From contig CM060698.1 of the NCBI GenBank assembly GCA_030686995.1, forward strand, positions 140,077,106-140,141,105: a stretch of 64,000 bases of DNA, read 5' to 3'. A model generated the notes under the pieces. It did not search any database. It saw nothing but the letters and a program-made list of their open reading frames with translations, and was not told where the DNA came from. Within the stretch, counting starts at the first letter, position 1, and every line of letters begins with the position of its first letter. A program made the translations under genes and the position numbers. Below, in pieces: positions 49,628-61,685 of this stretch. Source of the stretch: Artemisia argyi. Its lineage: Eukaryota > Streptophyta > Magnoliopsida > Asterales > Asteraceae.

Positions 49628-52600
49628 ATGTTTGAACTTTTATCTGTAGATATGGCTCAACCCGATACCCCATCTGTGATTTCTGCTTTCAAGAGTCATC
49701 TTGAGAGAGAAAAACTGACTAGAAAGAATTTCAATGATTGGTACCGCTCACTTAGAATTGTCTTGAGGTCGACCGGTAAGATCAAATACTTGACCGATGA
49801 ATGTCCAGCTGAACCTGCTGCTACTGCAGCAGAAGCAGTTAAGGAAGAATGGAGACAAACACATGCTAAGTTTAATGAGGTTGCTTGCTTAATGCTCACT
49901 AGCATGAGTGCTCAATTGCAAAAGAAGTTTGAGTACTTTTTCCCAAAAGATATGCTTGAAGTACTTCAGCAATCTTATGAGAAATCTCCTGCAGTTGAAT
50001 TGTATAATGAACTGGACAAGCTACACAACTGCAAGCATGGTGATGGTAAACCAGTTGAAGATTATGTGACTGAGATGAAGGAATCTTTTGATCAGCTTCA
50101 CAGAATTGGATTTGGTTACCCAGAGAATGTGCAAGTGCACTTGATCAACAGGGCCCTTAACAAGGACTTTGCTGGTTTTGTGCAGAATTTCAACATGCAC
50201 TGCTCGGGGAAGACAGTCTCAGAATTACTCGCATTGCTTGTTGATTATGAGAAAATTCTACCAGCCAAGGTCAAGGCTCCTACCCCGCAAGTGTTGGCAA
50301 TTCATGGTGGGAGAATCCAGAAGAAATCGCATGTGAACAAAGGCAAAGGGAAAGGTAACAAAGGCAAGCAGGTCATGGCCTATCAACCAGAACCCAAGAT
50401 GAAGCAACATCAGCCTAAGCAGAAAAAGGTGAATCCGCCAAACAAGAAGGATCAGGCATGTCACCATTGTCATGAAAAGGGCCATTGGAAGCGCAATTGT
50501 CCTCTCTACATTCATGACTTGCGACTCAAGAAGCAGGGGAATGAAGCAGGTAACCCCAGCTCATCAGGTGCGTTCTTTATGATTGAATTATTCACTCTTA
50601 CTCCTAAATTGAATTCATGGGTATATGATACGGGATGTGGCATTCATATTTGCAATACCTTGCAGGGGTTTAGAGTTGAGAGAAAGCTGGCCTATGGACA
50701 ACAATTCTTGCACGTTGGTAACGGAGCGCATGCAGGAGTTGAAGCTATAGGAGTTTATTATTTAGTGTTACCTTCGGGCCTAGTACTATCTTTAAATAAT
50801 TTTCATTATGCACCGTCAATTGTTAGATGTGTAATTTCATTTTCATGTTTGTTGAACCTTGGTTTTAAGCATACTATTTCTAGCAATGGAATTTCGGTTT
50901 CTTTAAATGGTATTTTTTATTTTAATGCTATTGCTGTGAATAGTGTCTTTGAAATTGATATGAATAATAATGATAATGCTTTTGTTACAAATAATTCAAT
51001 GTATAGCATCAACAATAAGAGAATCAAGAAAGGTCTGGATTCGTCTTATCTTTGGCATTGTCGCCTTGCTCACATTGGCAAAGATCGCATGAAAAAGCTG
51101 CAACATGATGGGCTTTTAGATAAGATCAATGATGAATCATTTGATAAATGCGAATCTTGCATTGCTGGGAAGATGACAAGAAAACCCTTTAAAAATAGGA
51201 TTGAAAGGGCTAATGATCTACTTGGTCTTATTCACACAGATGTGTGTGGACCACTTAGACATGTGTCAAGGAGAGGTGCTAGCTACTTCTTAACATTTAC
51301 GGATGATTACAGCCGTTATGGTTATGTTTATTTACTTAAACATAAACATGAGGTATTTGAAACATTCAAAGTGTTTAAAGCAGAAGTAGAGTTGCAACTA
51401 GGAAAGAAGATTAAAGCTCTTCGATCCGATAGAGGTGGTGAATACCTAAGTCAAGAGTTTATAGATTACTTAGCAAAGGAGGGAATTGTCCAGCACCTTA
51501 CTTTTCCATATACTCCACAACAAAATGGTGTATCTGAAAGAAGGAATCGTACATTGCAAGATATGATACGATCTATGTTTAGTCTAACAACTCTTCCTTA
51601 CTCGTTTTGGGATTATGCCTTGGAATCTGCAGTTCGCATTTTAAATATGGTTCCAACAAAGAAGGTTGATAAGACTCCATATGAGGTATGGACTGGAAAA
51701 GCTCCTAACTTGTCTTATCTAAAGTTCTGGGGTTGTGAGGCGTATGTTAAACGTGACTCAGCAGACAAACTCCAACAAAGATCTGTAAAGTGCATCTTCG
51801 TAGGATACCCTAAGGAAACTATGGGTTACTACTTTTATTACCCAACTGAAAACAAAGTTTTTGTTGCAAGGTATGGAGACTTCTTAGAAAAGGAGCTCAT
51901 ATCTCAAGAATTCAGTAGGAGAGTATATGATCTGGAAGACGATCATGAAGATGTAACACCTTCTGAAAACACTAGCCAACTTCCTGAAGAACCTGAAAGT
52001 TTAGGTCCTCCACCAGAAGTTGAAGTGGTTCCCGTTCGCAGGTCATCTAGATCTATGAAGGCTCCTACACGTCTATGTCTCAACATGGAGTGTGATGACA
52101 ACATGATAGGGGATCTTGATGAACCTACAAGTTATAAAGCTACTATGAATAGTCCTGAAAAGGAAAAATGGCAGGGAGCTATGAATAGGGAAATGCAATC
52201 CATGAAAGACAATGAAGTCTGGGAAGAAGTAGACCTACCTCCGGGTGCCAAGCTAGTTGGGAGTAAATGGCTCTTCAAGAAAAAGACTGATATGGATGGC
52301 ATTGTACACACCTATAAGGCCCGTTTGGTAGCTAAAGGCTATACTCAAACTTTTGGTGTTGACTATGAGGAGACCTTTTCTCCTGTAGCTGACATAAGGG
52401 CTATTAGGATTCTTATAGCCATAGCCGCTTACTATGACTATGAGATTTGGCAAATGGATGTCAAAACCGCCTTCTTAAATGGTAGCCTAGATGAAGACAT
52501 CTATATGGCGCAGCCTGAGGGGTTTGTGAATCCAGAATTCCCAGATCGTGTATGCAAGCTTAAAAGATCCATTTATGGATTAAAGCAAGCATCACGACAA

Positions 52601-53719
52601 TGGAATAAGAGATTTGATAGTGAAATTAAGAAGTATGGATTCACTCAAAATCTTGATGAGCCATGTGTATATCACAAAGCTAGTGGGAGTAATGTAATTT
52701 TCCTTATATTATATGTCGATGACATATTGATCATGGGAAATGACATTCTAAGTTTGCAAAAGGTTAAGGCATATCTTAGAAGTTGTTTTTCTATGAAAGA
52801 TTTAGGGGAAGCTGCATTTATTCTGGGAATCAAGATATATAGAGATAGATCTCGGCGATTAATTGGATTAAGCCAAAGTGCTTACATTGATAAAATATTG
52901 AAGAGATTCAGTATGCAAAATTCCAAGAAAGGATATTTGCCGATGCAAGAGCAACATGGCTTGAGCAATAAAGTTTGTGCTTCAACACCTGAAGAGGTGC
53001 AACGCATGAAAAGAGTCCCTTACGCTTCGGCTGTGGGATCTATTATGTATGCGGTGAAAAGCACAAGGCCTGATGTGGCGTTTGCTAAGAATTTAACCAG
53101 TCGATATCAGCAGAACCCAGGTGAAAAACACTGGACTGCTGTTAAGAATATTCTTAAGTACCTTAGGGCTACTAAAGAGATGTTCTTGGTTTATGGGGGT
53201 ACTCCATCTGCAGAGCTTGATGTAACAGGTTACTGCGATGCTTCTTGGAAAGGTGATAAGGATGATACGAAGTCTCAGATGGGTTATGTCTTTGTCATTA
53301 ATGGAGGAGCTGTTGATTGGAGGAGCAGAAAGCAGAGTGTACTAGCAATGTCTGCTACAGAAAGTGAGTATATAGCTGCTTCAGAAGCTGCAATGGAAGC
53401 TGTTTGGATTAGGAAGTTTGTTTCAGGGCTTGGGGTTATGCCTTCGATTCAGCGACCTATAAAAATGTATTGTGACAACTCAGCTGCAATTACATTTGCC
53501 AATGAACCTGGAATCATGAAAGGCACCAGACATTTCCCGATTAAGCACCACTATGTCAGAGAACAAGTTAAAATAGGTGAAATTGAAATGCTCAAAGTTC
53601 ACACAGATGATAACTTGGCTAATCAATTTACAAAGCCTTTACCTGGCACCAAGCTTTACAAGCATGCTGAAGGAATAGGACTTAAATTAGCTGATAGTTT
53701 CATGCCCATTTGTGATTAG
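49628..53719 (+). CDS. Ty1/copia gag-pol polyprotein, intact
   Basis: A single open frame of 1363 codons. The more natural start is MAQPDTPSV at 49652. Domains: gag; CCHC knuckle (CHHCHEKGHWKRNC, ~278-291); protease with a DTG triad (WVYDTGCG, D334); integrase with an HHCC finger (WHCRLAHIG, ..CESC) and catalytic D538, D601, E637 (D-x62-D-x35-E); reverse transcriptase with YVDD at ~1029-1032; and RNase H (YCDASW ~1203, SATESEYIA). The order protease-integrase-RT-RNase H defines copia. No stop or frameshift is seen, so this copy may be competent. The products would form virus-like particles, copy the RNA and integrate the cDNA. Confidence 0.95.
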   Translation: MFELLSVDMAQPDTPSVISAFKSHLEREKLTRKNFNDWYRSLRIVLRSTGKIKYLTDECPAEPAATAAEAVKEEWRQTHAKFNEVACLMLTSMSAQLQKKFEYFFPKDMLEVLQQSYEKSPAVELYNELDKLHNCKHGDGKPVEDYVTEMKESFDQLHRIGFGYPENVQVHLINRALNKDFAGFVQNFNMHCSGKTVSELLALLVDYEKILPAKVKAPTPQVLAIHGGRIQKKSHVNKGKGKGNKGKQVMAYQPEPKMKQHQPKQKKVNPPNKKDQACHHCHEKGHWKRNCPLYIHDLRLKKQGNEAGNPSSSGAFFMIELFTLTPKLNSWVYDTGCGIHICNTLQGFRVERKLAYGQQFLHVGNGAHAGVEAIGVYYLVLPSGLVLSLNNFHYAPSIVRCVISFSCLLNLGFKHTISSNGISVSLNGIFYFNAIAVNSVFEIDMNNNDNAFVTNNSMYSINNKRIKKGLDSSYLWHCRLAHIGKDRMKKLQHDGLLDKINDESFDKCESCIAGKMTRKPFKNRIERANDLLGLIHTDVCGPLRHVSRRGASYFLTFTDDYSRYGYVYLLKHKHEVFETFKVFKAEVELQLGKKIKALRSDRGGEYLSQEFIDYLAKEGIVQHLTFPYTPQQNGVSERRNRTLQDMIRSMFSLTTLPYSFWDYALESAVRILNMVPTKKVDKTPYEVWTGKAPNLSYLKFWGCEAYVKRDSADKLQQRSVKCIFVGYPKETMGYYFYYPTENKVFVARYGDFLEKELISQEFSRRVYDLEDDHEDVTPSENTSQLPEEPESLGPPPEVEVVPVRRSSRSMKAPTRLCLNMECDDNMIGDLDEPTSYKATMNSPEKEKWQGAMNREMQSMKDNEVWEEVDLPPGAKLVGSKWLFKKKTDMDGIVHTYKARLVAKGYTQTFGVDYEETFSPVADIRAIRILIAIAAYYDYEIWQMDVKTAFLNGSLDEDIYMAQPEGFVNPEFPDRVCKLKRSIYGLKQASRQWNKRFDSEIKKYGFTQNLDEPCVYHKASGSNVIFLILYVDDILIMGNDILSLQKVKAYLRSCFSMKDLGEAAFILGIKIYRDRSRRLIGLSQSAYIDKILKRFSMQNSKKGYLPMQEQHGLSNKVCASTPEEVQRMKRVPYASAVGSIMYAVKSTRPDVAFAKNLTSRYQQNPGEKHWTAVKNILKYLRATKEMFLVYGGTPSAELDVTGYCDASWKGDKDDTKSQMGYVFVINGGAVDWRSRKQSVLAMSATESEYIAASEAAMEAVWIRKFVSGLGVMPSIQRPIKMYCDNSAAITFANEPGIMKGTRHFPIKHHYVREQVKIGEIEMLKVHTDDNLANQFTKPLPGTKLYKHAEGIGLKLADSFMPICD

Positions 53720-54517
53720 TATTTGGATAAAGGATGTAATGTACAATTATTAGTTTTTAATGAAATAAAGGATTGGTTATGTTTATTTATTCAAGTCTTA
53801 ATAATATATCCTATATTTGCATGTTTAAGATCCATGAATAATTTATTATTCTAAATAGTCCGTTGTCGATTAATGATATGGGAATATCATTAAACTAAGA
53901 CAATTTTGAGTATTGGTTAAGGATATACTTGAAAGTATATTGATGCGTAGTCATACCAATTTCACATGATATTCAATGAATTGAGTATTGGACTTATCCC
54001 AACAATATGATTTAAATTTAATGTGAGAATCATATTTAACAGTTATCCTCAGACTTGAGATACCAGATAAGTGTCATGGATGTAGTGCATTTTGTGGAGC
54101 AATCTACCGCTTACCGTAATTGGAAGTCATAAGGGTTGTTTTCAGAATGTTACAAAGTTCATGGGTTATTCTTGTAGTCAAGAGAGAATTCGTTCCTTCT
54201 AATTTGTTCAGAAGTTTAATACTGGTGGGCCCCTCGTAGGGTTGACAAAATGTTTGCGTGGCCACGCCCAAAGTCTATCTGGAATACGTTCAGATGTTTT
54301 GGTAATTTTGTTCAATCATAAAGAGACGAGAAACAGAATTTAATAAAGAACCTCACATCTTTATTAATGTAGTATTAGAGGTGAAAGGATAATAATAATG
54401 ATGATGAATCATTAAAGGTTTTCCAGGAAACCTAGCTCAGGTCGAACTGGGGGCATTGGAGTGTTGCAAGACGCCAACCAATGTCATTTTACTATTAATA
54501 GATATACGAGTGGGAGC
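53720..54517 (+). other. Copia 3' untranslated region and polypurine tract
   Basis: Non-coding stretch after the polyprotein. The purine-rich GAGTGGGAGC (54508-54517) abuts the 3' LTR and should prime plus-strand synthesis. Confidence 0.8.
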
Positions 54518-55251
54518 TGTTAAAAGTTACGTATAAATATTAATAAGTAAATGACTAGTATCGAACCCGAGACCTCGGGATTGCACACTTTACAAACAAG
54601 AATAAAGTAAATAAATATATATATATGTTATATGTATCGTATATATATTTATAAACACTTGAGGGACTAAATAATCGTTAATATTAAACGTAAGTATTAA
54701 TTATTATTAAGGAACGAAAGAACGAGGACTAGGATGTAATTTGGAAGTCAAGAAGGATCTAGAACACCCTTTGGGTGCCTAGGCCGGTCGAACCCAACCC
54801 AATGTGGGTCGACCCATGCTTTCTTGTGCTCCAAGATTCATCTAGTATAAATACAAGGCCTTGGGGTTAAACCTAAACATCTCTTGTGCGCACACACAAA
54901 ACCCTAAAGTTTTCCTTGTCTTTTTTCTTTCCTTGGCCGATCGACCCTCACACCCATAAGGGTTTAGGATCGATTTTTTCATAAGAAAAACTTGTGTTTT
55001 CGTTTACTTGCATAAACCTTTATTCGTTGGTAGTTTGTGTGTACAAGAATGAGGTAATTACTTACTTTAGTAATTATCAAGAGATCGATAAACAAAACGG
55101 TAAGGGGTTTATCATTGATCTATTTTACACAAGTTCAAGGTTTATTGAAGTGCTTCGGGTATGTTCTTATTTATGTTTTAGTTATCTTTATACGTGTTAT
55201 TGTTGATCCTTGCTTCCGCGTATGTGCTATATTGATTGTCAAACTCTAACA
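54518..55251 (+). repeat. Copia 3' LTR
   Basis: 734 bp, near-identical to 47286-48017. It is followed not by host DNA but by GTGGCATCACGAG, i.e. another primer-binding site and leader. Confidence 0.93.
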
Positions 55252-56309
55252 GTGGCATCACGAGCCATGGATAACATGTAATTGATTACTAAAACGTAAT
55301 AAAAATCGGATCTTTAATTGTTTTAGATACATGTTTTTTCTAGGGTTTTTTCTTTAATTTTTTATAAATTTTAAAACCCTAACCCTAATTTTAGGGGGGT
55401 CGATTTCCCCTAAAAACCCTAATTAGGGTTTGTGGTTTTCTTGATTAAATTGTAATCATATAGAAACCCTAGGTCTTAAACTGGTTTTGTGAACGTACTT
55501 GTGACCTATGTGCTAATTGTTAGGTTTAATCCATGACGAAACATGCATGTTAGTCATGGATTTTGTTTGTTTATTTAATTGTCACATGTTTTAAATAGAT
55601 CTAAAATTTGGGAAGACTCCAATTAATTAATATATTAAAATCAATTTATATGCTATGTGGTGTGTATATTGATTTTGGCCTACGCAATTGATACGTCAAT
55701 TTATGTGACTCTCCTCCATTAAGAGGAGAAGGCCTTAATTGATTACATGCGTTATAATACCTAGAATTGATTTTATTATGATCTTTTTAATAAGGTTTGC
55801 ATGTGGCTAATTGTTTCACGTTTTAATTATTAGTTGTTTATTTTTCTTTAAATTACTTGTTTTTATTGTTTTCTTAATTGCTTGACTTGATGTAAGCAAT
55901 AAAAAGGGTGATTTTCATAAAAGAAAATAATATGGACTAATAACGGTGAAACAAAAGTGATAAAGTAAGAATCTTGCAAGGTCTTAAGTGCCGATAGTGG
56001 TCCGATTCGCACGGTAATCAGCTCCCAGGCGAGACTAGCAAAATTTATACTTTATTACATGATTTTGAGATTGAATCCATAAACTTTTGCTTGATTGATG
56101 TTTTGTACAAATATGCTTTTAAAATTAAGTCCTTTAAGACGATATTCATAACCGTGATTTGAAGGCTTAGAAAAGAGCCTTAGAGTCTGCCTTAGTTATC
56201 ACAATCTTGAATATGTCTTAAACGAATTACTTTTAAAATCATAATTGTAGAAAGTCATCTTAGGGTTTGTTAAACCTCAAGTAAAACTTTGTGTATTAAT
56301 TTCATAGAA
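55252..56309 (+). repeat. Second, truncated copia leader copy
   Basis: Repeats the copia leader 48018 to ~49078 with scattered differences (shorter G run, several substitutions) and breaks off at about 56303 within ...GTGTATTAATTTCA. It shows that a second copia unit once shared the 54518-55251 LTR and was deleted. Confidence 0.9.
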
Positions 56310-56323
56310 CATAACTCAAAGCG

Positions 56324-57299
56324 TTACGCTATGAAAACAAATACAAAGCCTTGTGTAAGTAATACATAGTAGTAACATAACGACATAACGTGTACCAAAT
56401 ACTAATTGTCATATAACTAACAGGGTTGTCATTAAATAAGAAAGATATCTCATCTTTTGAAAATTTTGTAGGAGCATAATTAGTAATTCATCCATTCTCG
56501 AGAGTTTTTAAATGATTTTTTTTTTTTTTTTTTTTTTTTTGCTTTATATATAGTAAAGATATAAAATTACTTGTACTATTTTTTAGTAAGCTTTTTATTA
56601 GATCTAAATAAGTTCTTAAGCATAAAGAAGTTGTTTCATGCTTATAAAGCAGTTTGGACTAAGTAGTGAGGTGCGTTTTACATTTTTAAGGACTAACGAA
56701 GCAAAAAAGAAAAACGTTATATGCTAACGTGGGTTTCACGTGAAGGGTTTTCTTCATCGTTTTGTTTGTCACAAACTAGTTTACATTGCAGAATAAAGAG
56801 GGATGTAGGTAAATGGTACAAACAAATGACATTAGAAACTTTCACATCTCTAAGAGGGGAAGGTGTGGTAATTAGCAAAAATTACTCATTTGGGCTCACG
56901 GGTGACACATTACCTTAACACCTCTTCACAACTAACATTCTCCTCACTCACAACTAACCTCAACTTACTCATTTAAGGTCTACCACTTACAACTTTATTA
57001 TTTTATTCATTATATTAAATAAACTAAATTTATTTCATTAAAAATAAAAATACATTACATTCAAATAATACAAATAATATTTTTTATTTAAAAAAAAAAA
57101 CACTTAAAAAAATAGAAGCCCAAACAAAAATACTTTAAAAAACACTTAGATCAAACAAATATAGAAGCCCAAACACACCCTTATGGCCTTAATCCTTATC
57201 AGTATTAGGTCTTATTTAGTCATCTTCTTCCTCTCTTTTTTTAACAGTCTCCTTCACCTGTAAAACACACAAAGCAAAAAAATTAATACTATTGAACTT
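56324..57299. other. Intergenic DNA, no gene seen
   Basis: AT-rich. T tract at ~56518-56540 and low-complexity DNA around 57000-57110 (AAACACTTA...CCCAAACA repeats). No coding evidence. Confidence 0.4.
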
Positions 57300-58051
57300 A
57301 TGGATGCTGTTGCTAAGCTTAATGATCCTCAATGTGAGTTGTTGCTACTGCGTGCATGTGCGGGTATTTCCAAGTTGTATTTTTCTATGCGCACATGTCC
57401 TCTTCGGGTCTTTGAGAGTGCTCAGGTTTCTTTTGATGCAGCACTTCGCTCTTCTTTGGAACGTATTGTCACTGCTTCTGGACCTGGTTTTGGTGATTGG
57501 CAATGGAGACTCGCCACCCTACCTTTTGCTTTCGGGGGACTTGGTGTGTATTCTGCAGGTGATGTCTTGAACTATGCCTTCCTTGCTTCTAGACTTCAAT
57601 CTGCCAGCTTACAGACTAAGCTTCTCCATAGTTCTGGTATTGTGACTACTGGTCCCTCTTTTGATGATGCTTTGTATACTTTTAATGTGAATATGGAAAT
57701 TGACCTTTTGAGTAACCCTAGTGAGATCGCTGCCCCAAACTTATGAAGAAATTGGCAGACATACATTTCACACATGTTGCCCAAACGGTTGAATCCACCT
57801 TCCATTTATCCCCTAGACAGATGGCTTTATGGAACTCACTAAAAGAGGATTACACGTCAGATTGGCTTAGGGTGGCACCGATATCCGGATTGGGACAAAC
57901 TATGAATGCCAGGACTTACCGATGTGTATTGTGTTATCGGTTGGGTGTTCCTCTTTTTACTGTCCAGATGCCGTGTTCAGCTTGTTCTGAGGTTTTTTCT
58001 GGAGATATTTTTGGAGATCATGTTGTATCGTGTGCATGTATAGTTGGTATT
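57300..58051 (+). pseudogene. RT-associated retroelement ORF fragment
   Basis: Two frames joined by a one-base shift near 57740 encode MDAVAKLNDPQCELLLLRAC, DWQWRLATLPFAFGGLGVYS, then KKLADIHFTHVAQTVESTF and a Cys-rich end (CVLCYRLGVPLF, CSACSEVFSGDIFGDHVVSC). I recall this as the C-terminal part of reverse-transcriptase-like proteins abundant in Asteraceae genomes. It is cut at the left (no upstream RT domain) and interrupted at 58052 by the gypsy LTR, where the next residues become LTR-derived. Confidence 0.6.
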
Positions 58052-61000
58052 TGTAACACCCCCAAAATTTGATACAGCGGAAGACTCAACAAGCTTTCGG
58101 GGTGCTACGGGGATTGGTATCCAACACAAGATAATATAGAACGAGATAAAGTAAACATAATAAAAACACAACCAAAACGGGGTTTTAAGGTTTACATTTA
58201 TCCCAACATCATTCAGAGTCAGGCCCAAAATAAAATAGCAATAGGTCCAAATTTGATTATCAGAGTTTAGAAAATATAGATCCATAAACCGTGTGCCTTA
58301 GCCGAGCCTTCCAATCCAAGCATGCACCTCAACACTTAATTACCTGAGAAAACGTGCTAAAAGTCAGCTTTCGCTGGTGAGATCATAGGTTTAAATTCAA
58401 CTAATAATATAGTGGACATATACGCAAAACGCTTGCTAGCTAGACTAAGGATTCGCTAAAAGCCTGCGGATACCCTCCGCTCTCAACATAACACACGGAT
58501 ACCCTTCCGCAATAACCAAAACACACGGATACCCTTCCGTAACAACATAGATATTCGGGTAACCCCCGCAATACCAATAAATACTCGGATAACCTCCGAA
58601 GTATTAATAACCTATAGGTGCACACTACAGTATCTAAATAAGTCAACCTTGAATAGTACACACGAAACTATGTGACTAAAGCTGACAATCCATCAATAAC
58701 CAAATAAGCCAACCTTGAATAGTACACACAACATATATGTGACTAAAGCTGACAATCCATCAATAACCAAATAAGCCAACCTTGAATAGTACACATAAGA
58801 TGTGACTAAAGCTGACTATACATCCTAGTCCATACGCATAGCAAGTTTAGAAATAATATAAAAGCGATAATAGTCCACGTAAAATGATTTGCACGTTTCT
58901 CACCCCAATCATTGAAAACATAGTTCAAGAGTAAAAAGTGGGGCTATGACTCACCTCAAGTCCAGAAAATAGCAAGACGAGGTAGGTAGCAATAAGATGT
59001 ATGATAACTCACGACACAGCAACTACGGACTTGGCACGACCTAACAATATTAACTCTTTCAGAAATCATTTCCTCAAATATATAATATTCCCAAACCCGG
59101 ACGAGAATCCGTTTTATTTCCGAAAATCCATTTCGTATTAGTTTGGTGTATTTGCGTTTGGTATCCATACGGGTGGTGGGTCGACTCAAAACAAACCAAC
59201 AAGATCACACGTAGAACATATAATGAACTATAGGTCTAATATTAGCCCAATATATCATTTAAATAAATCGCTAAAGTTTACCAAATCCGTCGATTTGATA
59301 ATCCTCATATTTATTTACGTAATATACCGTTCCAAGATTACACCAATTCTAAAGCACATATAAAGCACATAGCACGTAATTACTATATAGTATATATCAT
59401 AGTTTAATAAATTCCTCGTATATATCGTCAAATTGGCCAGATTTCCCGATATATACACTCGCAATCTATTACCCTTTACATATACTACAACCTATGGGCG
59501 TCGTAGGATACGATGCCCACTAATATATTTATTTCGTATAACCAAACAACCCGGCTCAACCTTTCGGTTAAGTGGTTATTTAATTATAGAAAACATCTAT
59601 ATTAGTCGTCATATATCCGTGACAACACGATCGTCGCAAATAATAACTTACCTGGACCCGAGTGACAACAATTTCGCCTAATTCAATAAGTTTATCCGTT
59701 ATATATCCGAAATGACTTTTTATTAAACGTTTCATAATTGTCGGGAGTTTCCCGTTTTATAACACAATTTTTATAATAATAATACGTTTAATAATATTAC
59801 GCCACTTTCGTAGCCTAATATATATCTAATCGTATTATTTATAACACGACTCGTGATTATTATTATTATTAATATACGCGTTTATATAGTTATATATACG
59901 TTATTCACGTATATACTTTCGTATAAACGTTCATATTATTAATAATTATTATTACGAGTTTTATTATTCTCGTTTCACTTTTAATATTTATTGAGTTACA
60001 CGAAATGGTCATATGTCTGAGTCATGACTCTCGGCTCATTGTCCAAGTCCAATAATAAACCAAAGTCATAAATAATAAATCTCCGTCCAATCACAATCTC
60101 AACCACGGGCTACAACAATAAGGTCCGACTACGGTACCCGACTAACCTATCTCCGTCATCTAACGACCGTCTCATAACCGGTCCTCATATCACATACCAC
60201 TCGACAACAACTTCTCAATTACCAAAACCATAACCAATATCCAATATCCAATTCGACCCAAAGTATTCGGCCGAGAAATAAATACCACAACAATATACCA
60301 ATGACAATCATAACCAATAATAATAGTTCACAATTACCACACCAAAAAAAAATAACATTAACCAAGTTGGTGTTCGGGTCGGTTTACCAAGCCGAACCCG
60401 AGGCGACACTTCACCACAACTAGTGTGGGTCCCACCCGAGACCTCCATGGTCTCGGCTAGCTCTACATGAGCCAAAACTAACCACACGACCTACTAGGGT
60501 CGTCGGCCAAGAATTCATTCGACAACCATGGTTAACCATGACCATCAGTAACCGGTCAAACAACAAAAATGAGGTCCAAACACCCTCATTCGAACATCAA
60601 GAATCATCAAAGATCAATTAATCGGAAGAACAAGCTCAAACCGAGGGTAACACCCTCGGGTACACCTCGACCCGACGAAGATAAACCAAACCCGGATACC
60701 AAACTTTATAGAAAACGTTTTTCCAATCAACAACCCATCATCATATCACGTTTTTAATTAAAAACCCATTCGGATCTTAAATACTTCGTGACCAAGGGTC
60801 GCGTTTTTATTAACAATACGAGTGGAAACTCGCTCACCTTCGATCTAAAAAGCTCAAAACCGTGAATACCTTTCAAGAATAAACGATTAGTGGTAAATTT
60901 GGTGGTGATTCGTGTGATAAAATGGTGATAGGAGGCGCGTGGTGTTGTAGATCTAGTAGATTAGATGATATAGATCAAGAATATGGTGGTGGTTTAGAGT

Positions 61001-61150
61001 GGTGGCCGGCGGTGGTTAAGGTGTGGCCGGAATATTTAAGGGCGGCTAGGGTTAAGAAGGTAGGGGAAGAAGAGAGATGAGAGAGAGAGATGGGTTTGTG
61101 TTGTGTGTTGTGTGTGGGTAAAAACCGGGCAAACACACCCTTTTATTAAC

Positions 61151-61188
<38 letters not shown>

Positions 61189-61633
61189 ATGTAATAATAA
61201 TAATAAGAATAATAATAATAATAATAGTAATAATAGAGATATTATTACGGTTGAGCGGGTAATGTGGGTAGATGTAAAAACACGTGGCCCGAACCCGAAC
61301 TCATTTTAAAATTTCCATATCACACGAGAACCTCTCGTAATTAATTAAAATATATAACGGACTCGTTAAGACGAATCATAAAACTATGTTAGGTAATCCT
61401 AGTGCCAAAGTCAACGTAGTACCAAGTGAGAATTCAAATATACATCACCGATCACATAATCAAAAATGAATTATGAACATAATTCACAAATTCCATAACG
61501 TCATTAACTATAATATCCATAAAATAGGTCTTACAAGTTCGTTGTGAAATGAAAATTTCAATTAAAAATTATAGACGAACTTGAATTGTAATGCGGGTTT
61601 TAAAAATAGCTCCCTAAACTGCCGGTTGTCACA
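58052..61633 (-). repeat. 3' LTR (3.58 kb) of a chromodomain gypsy element
   Basis: On the minus strand it begins TGTGACAACCGG (61633) directly after a polypurine tract (GAGACGGGGAGGA, 61634-61646) and ends GGGGGTGTTACA (58052). Very long LTRs are typical of the Tekay/Del chromoviruses. It contains two tandem repeat arrays (58465-58610 and 58636-58830), an AT/TA-rich part (59270-59990), and a T tract plus (AAT)n at 61155-61235. The second LTR lies beyond the window. Short frames inside are noise. Confidence 0.85.
58636..58830. repeat. Three tandem ~66-bp repeats in the gypsy LTR
   Basis: Units of AACCTTGAATAGTACACA..., TGTGACTAAAGCTGACAATC, CATCAATAACCAAATAAG, three head-to-tail copies, the last one diverged. 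Confidence 0.9.
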
Positions 61634-61685
61634 TCCTCCCCGTCTCAGAAGGAAACCCGTCCCGGGTTTCACTCGGAAAATTCAT

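Larger units (their letters stand above)
45188..56323. repeat. Nested retroelement block bounded by a 14-bp direct repeat
   Basis: CATAACTCAAAGCG occurs at 45188-45201 and 56310-56323, immediately outside the ARID-type LTR element and the truncated copia tail. It probably marks the original target site, although 14 bp is longer than the usual 5-bp LTR element duplication. Confidence 0.55.
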
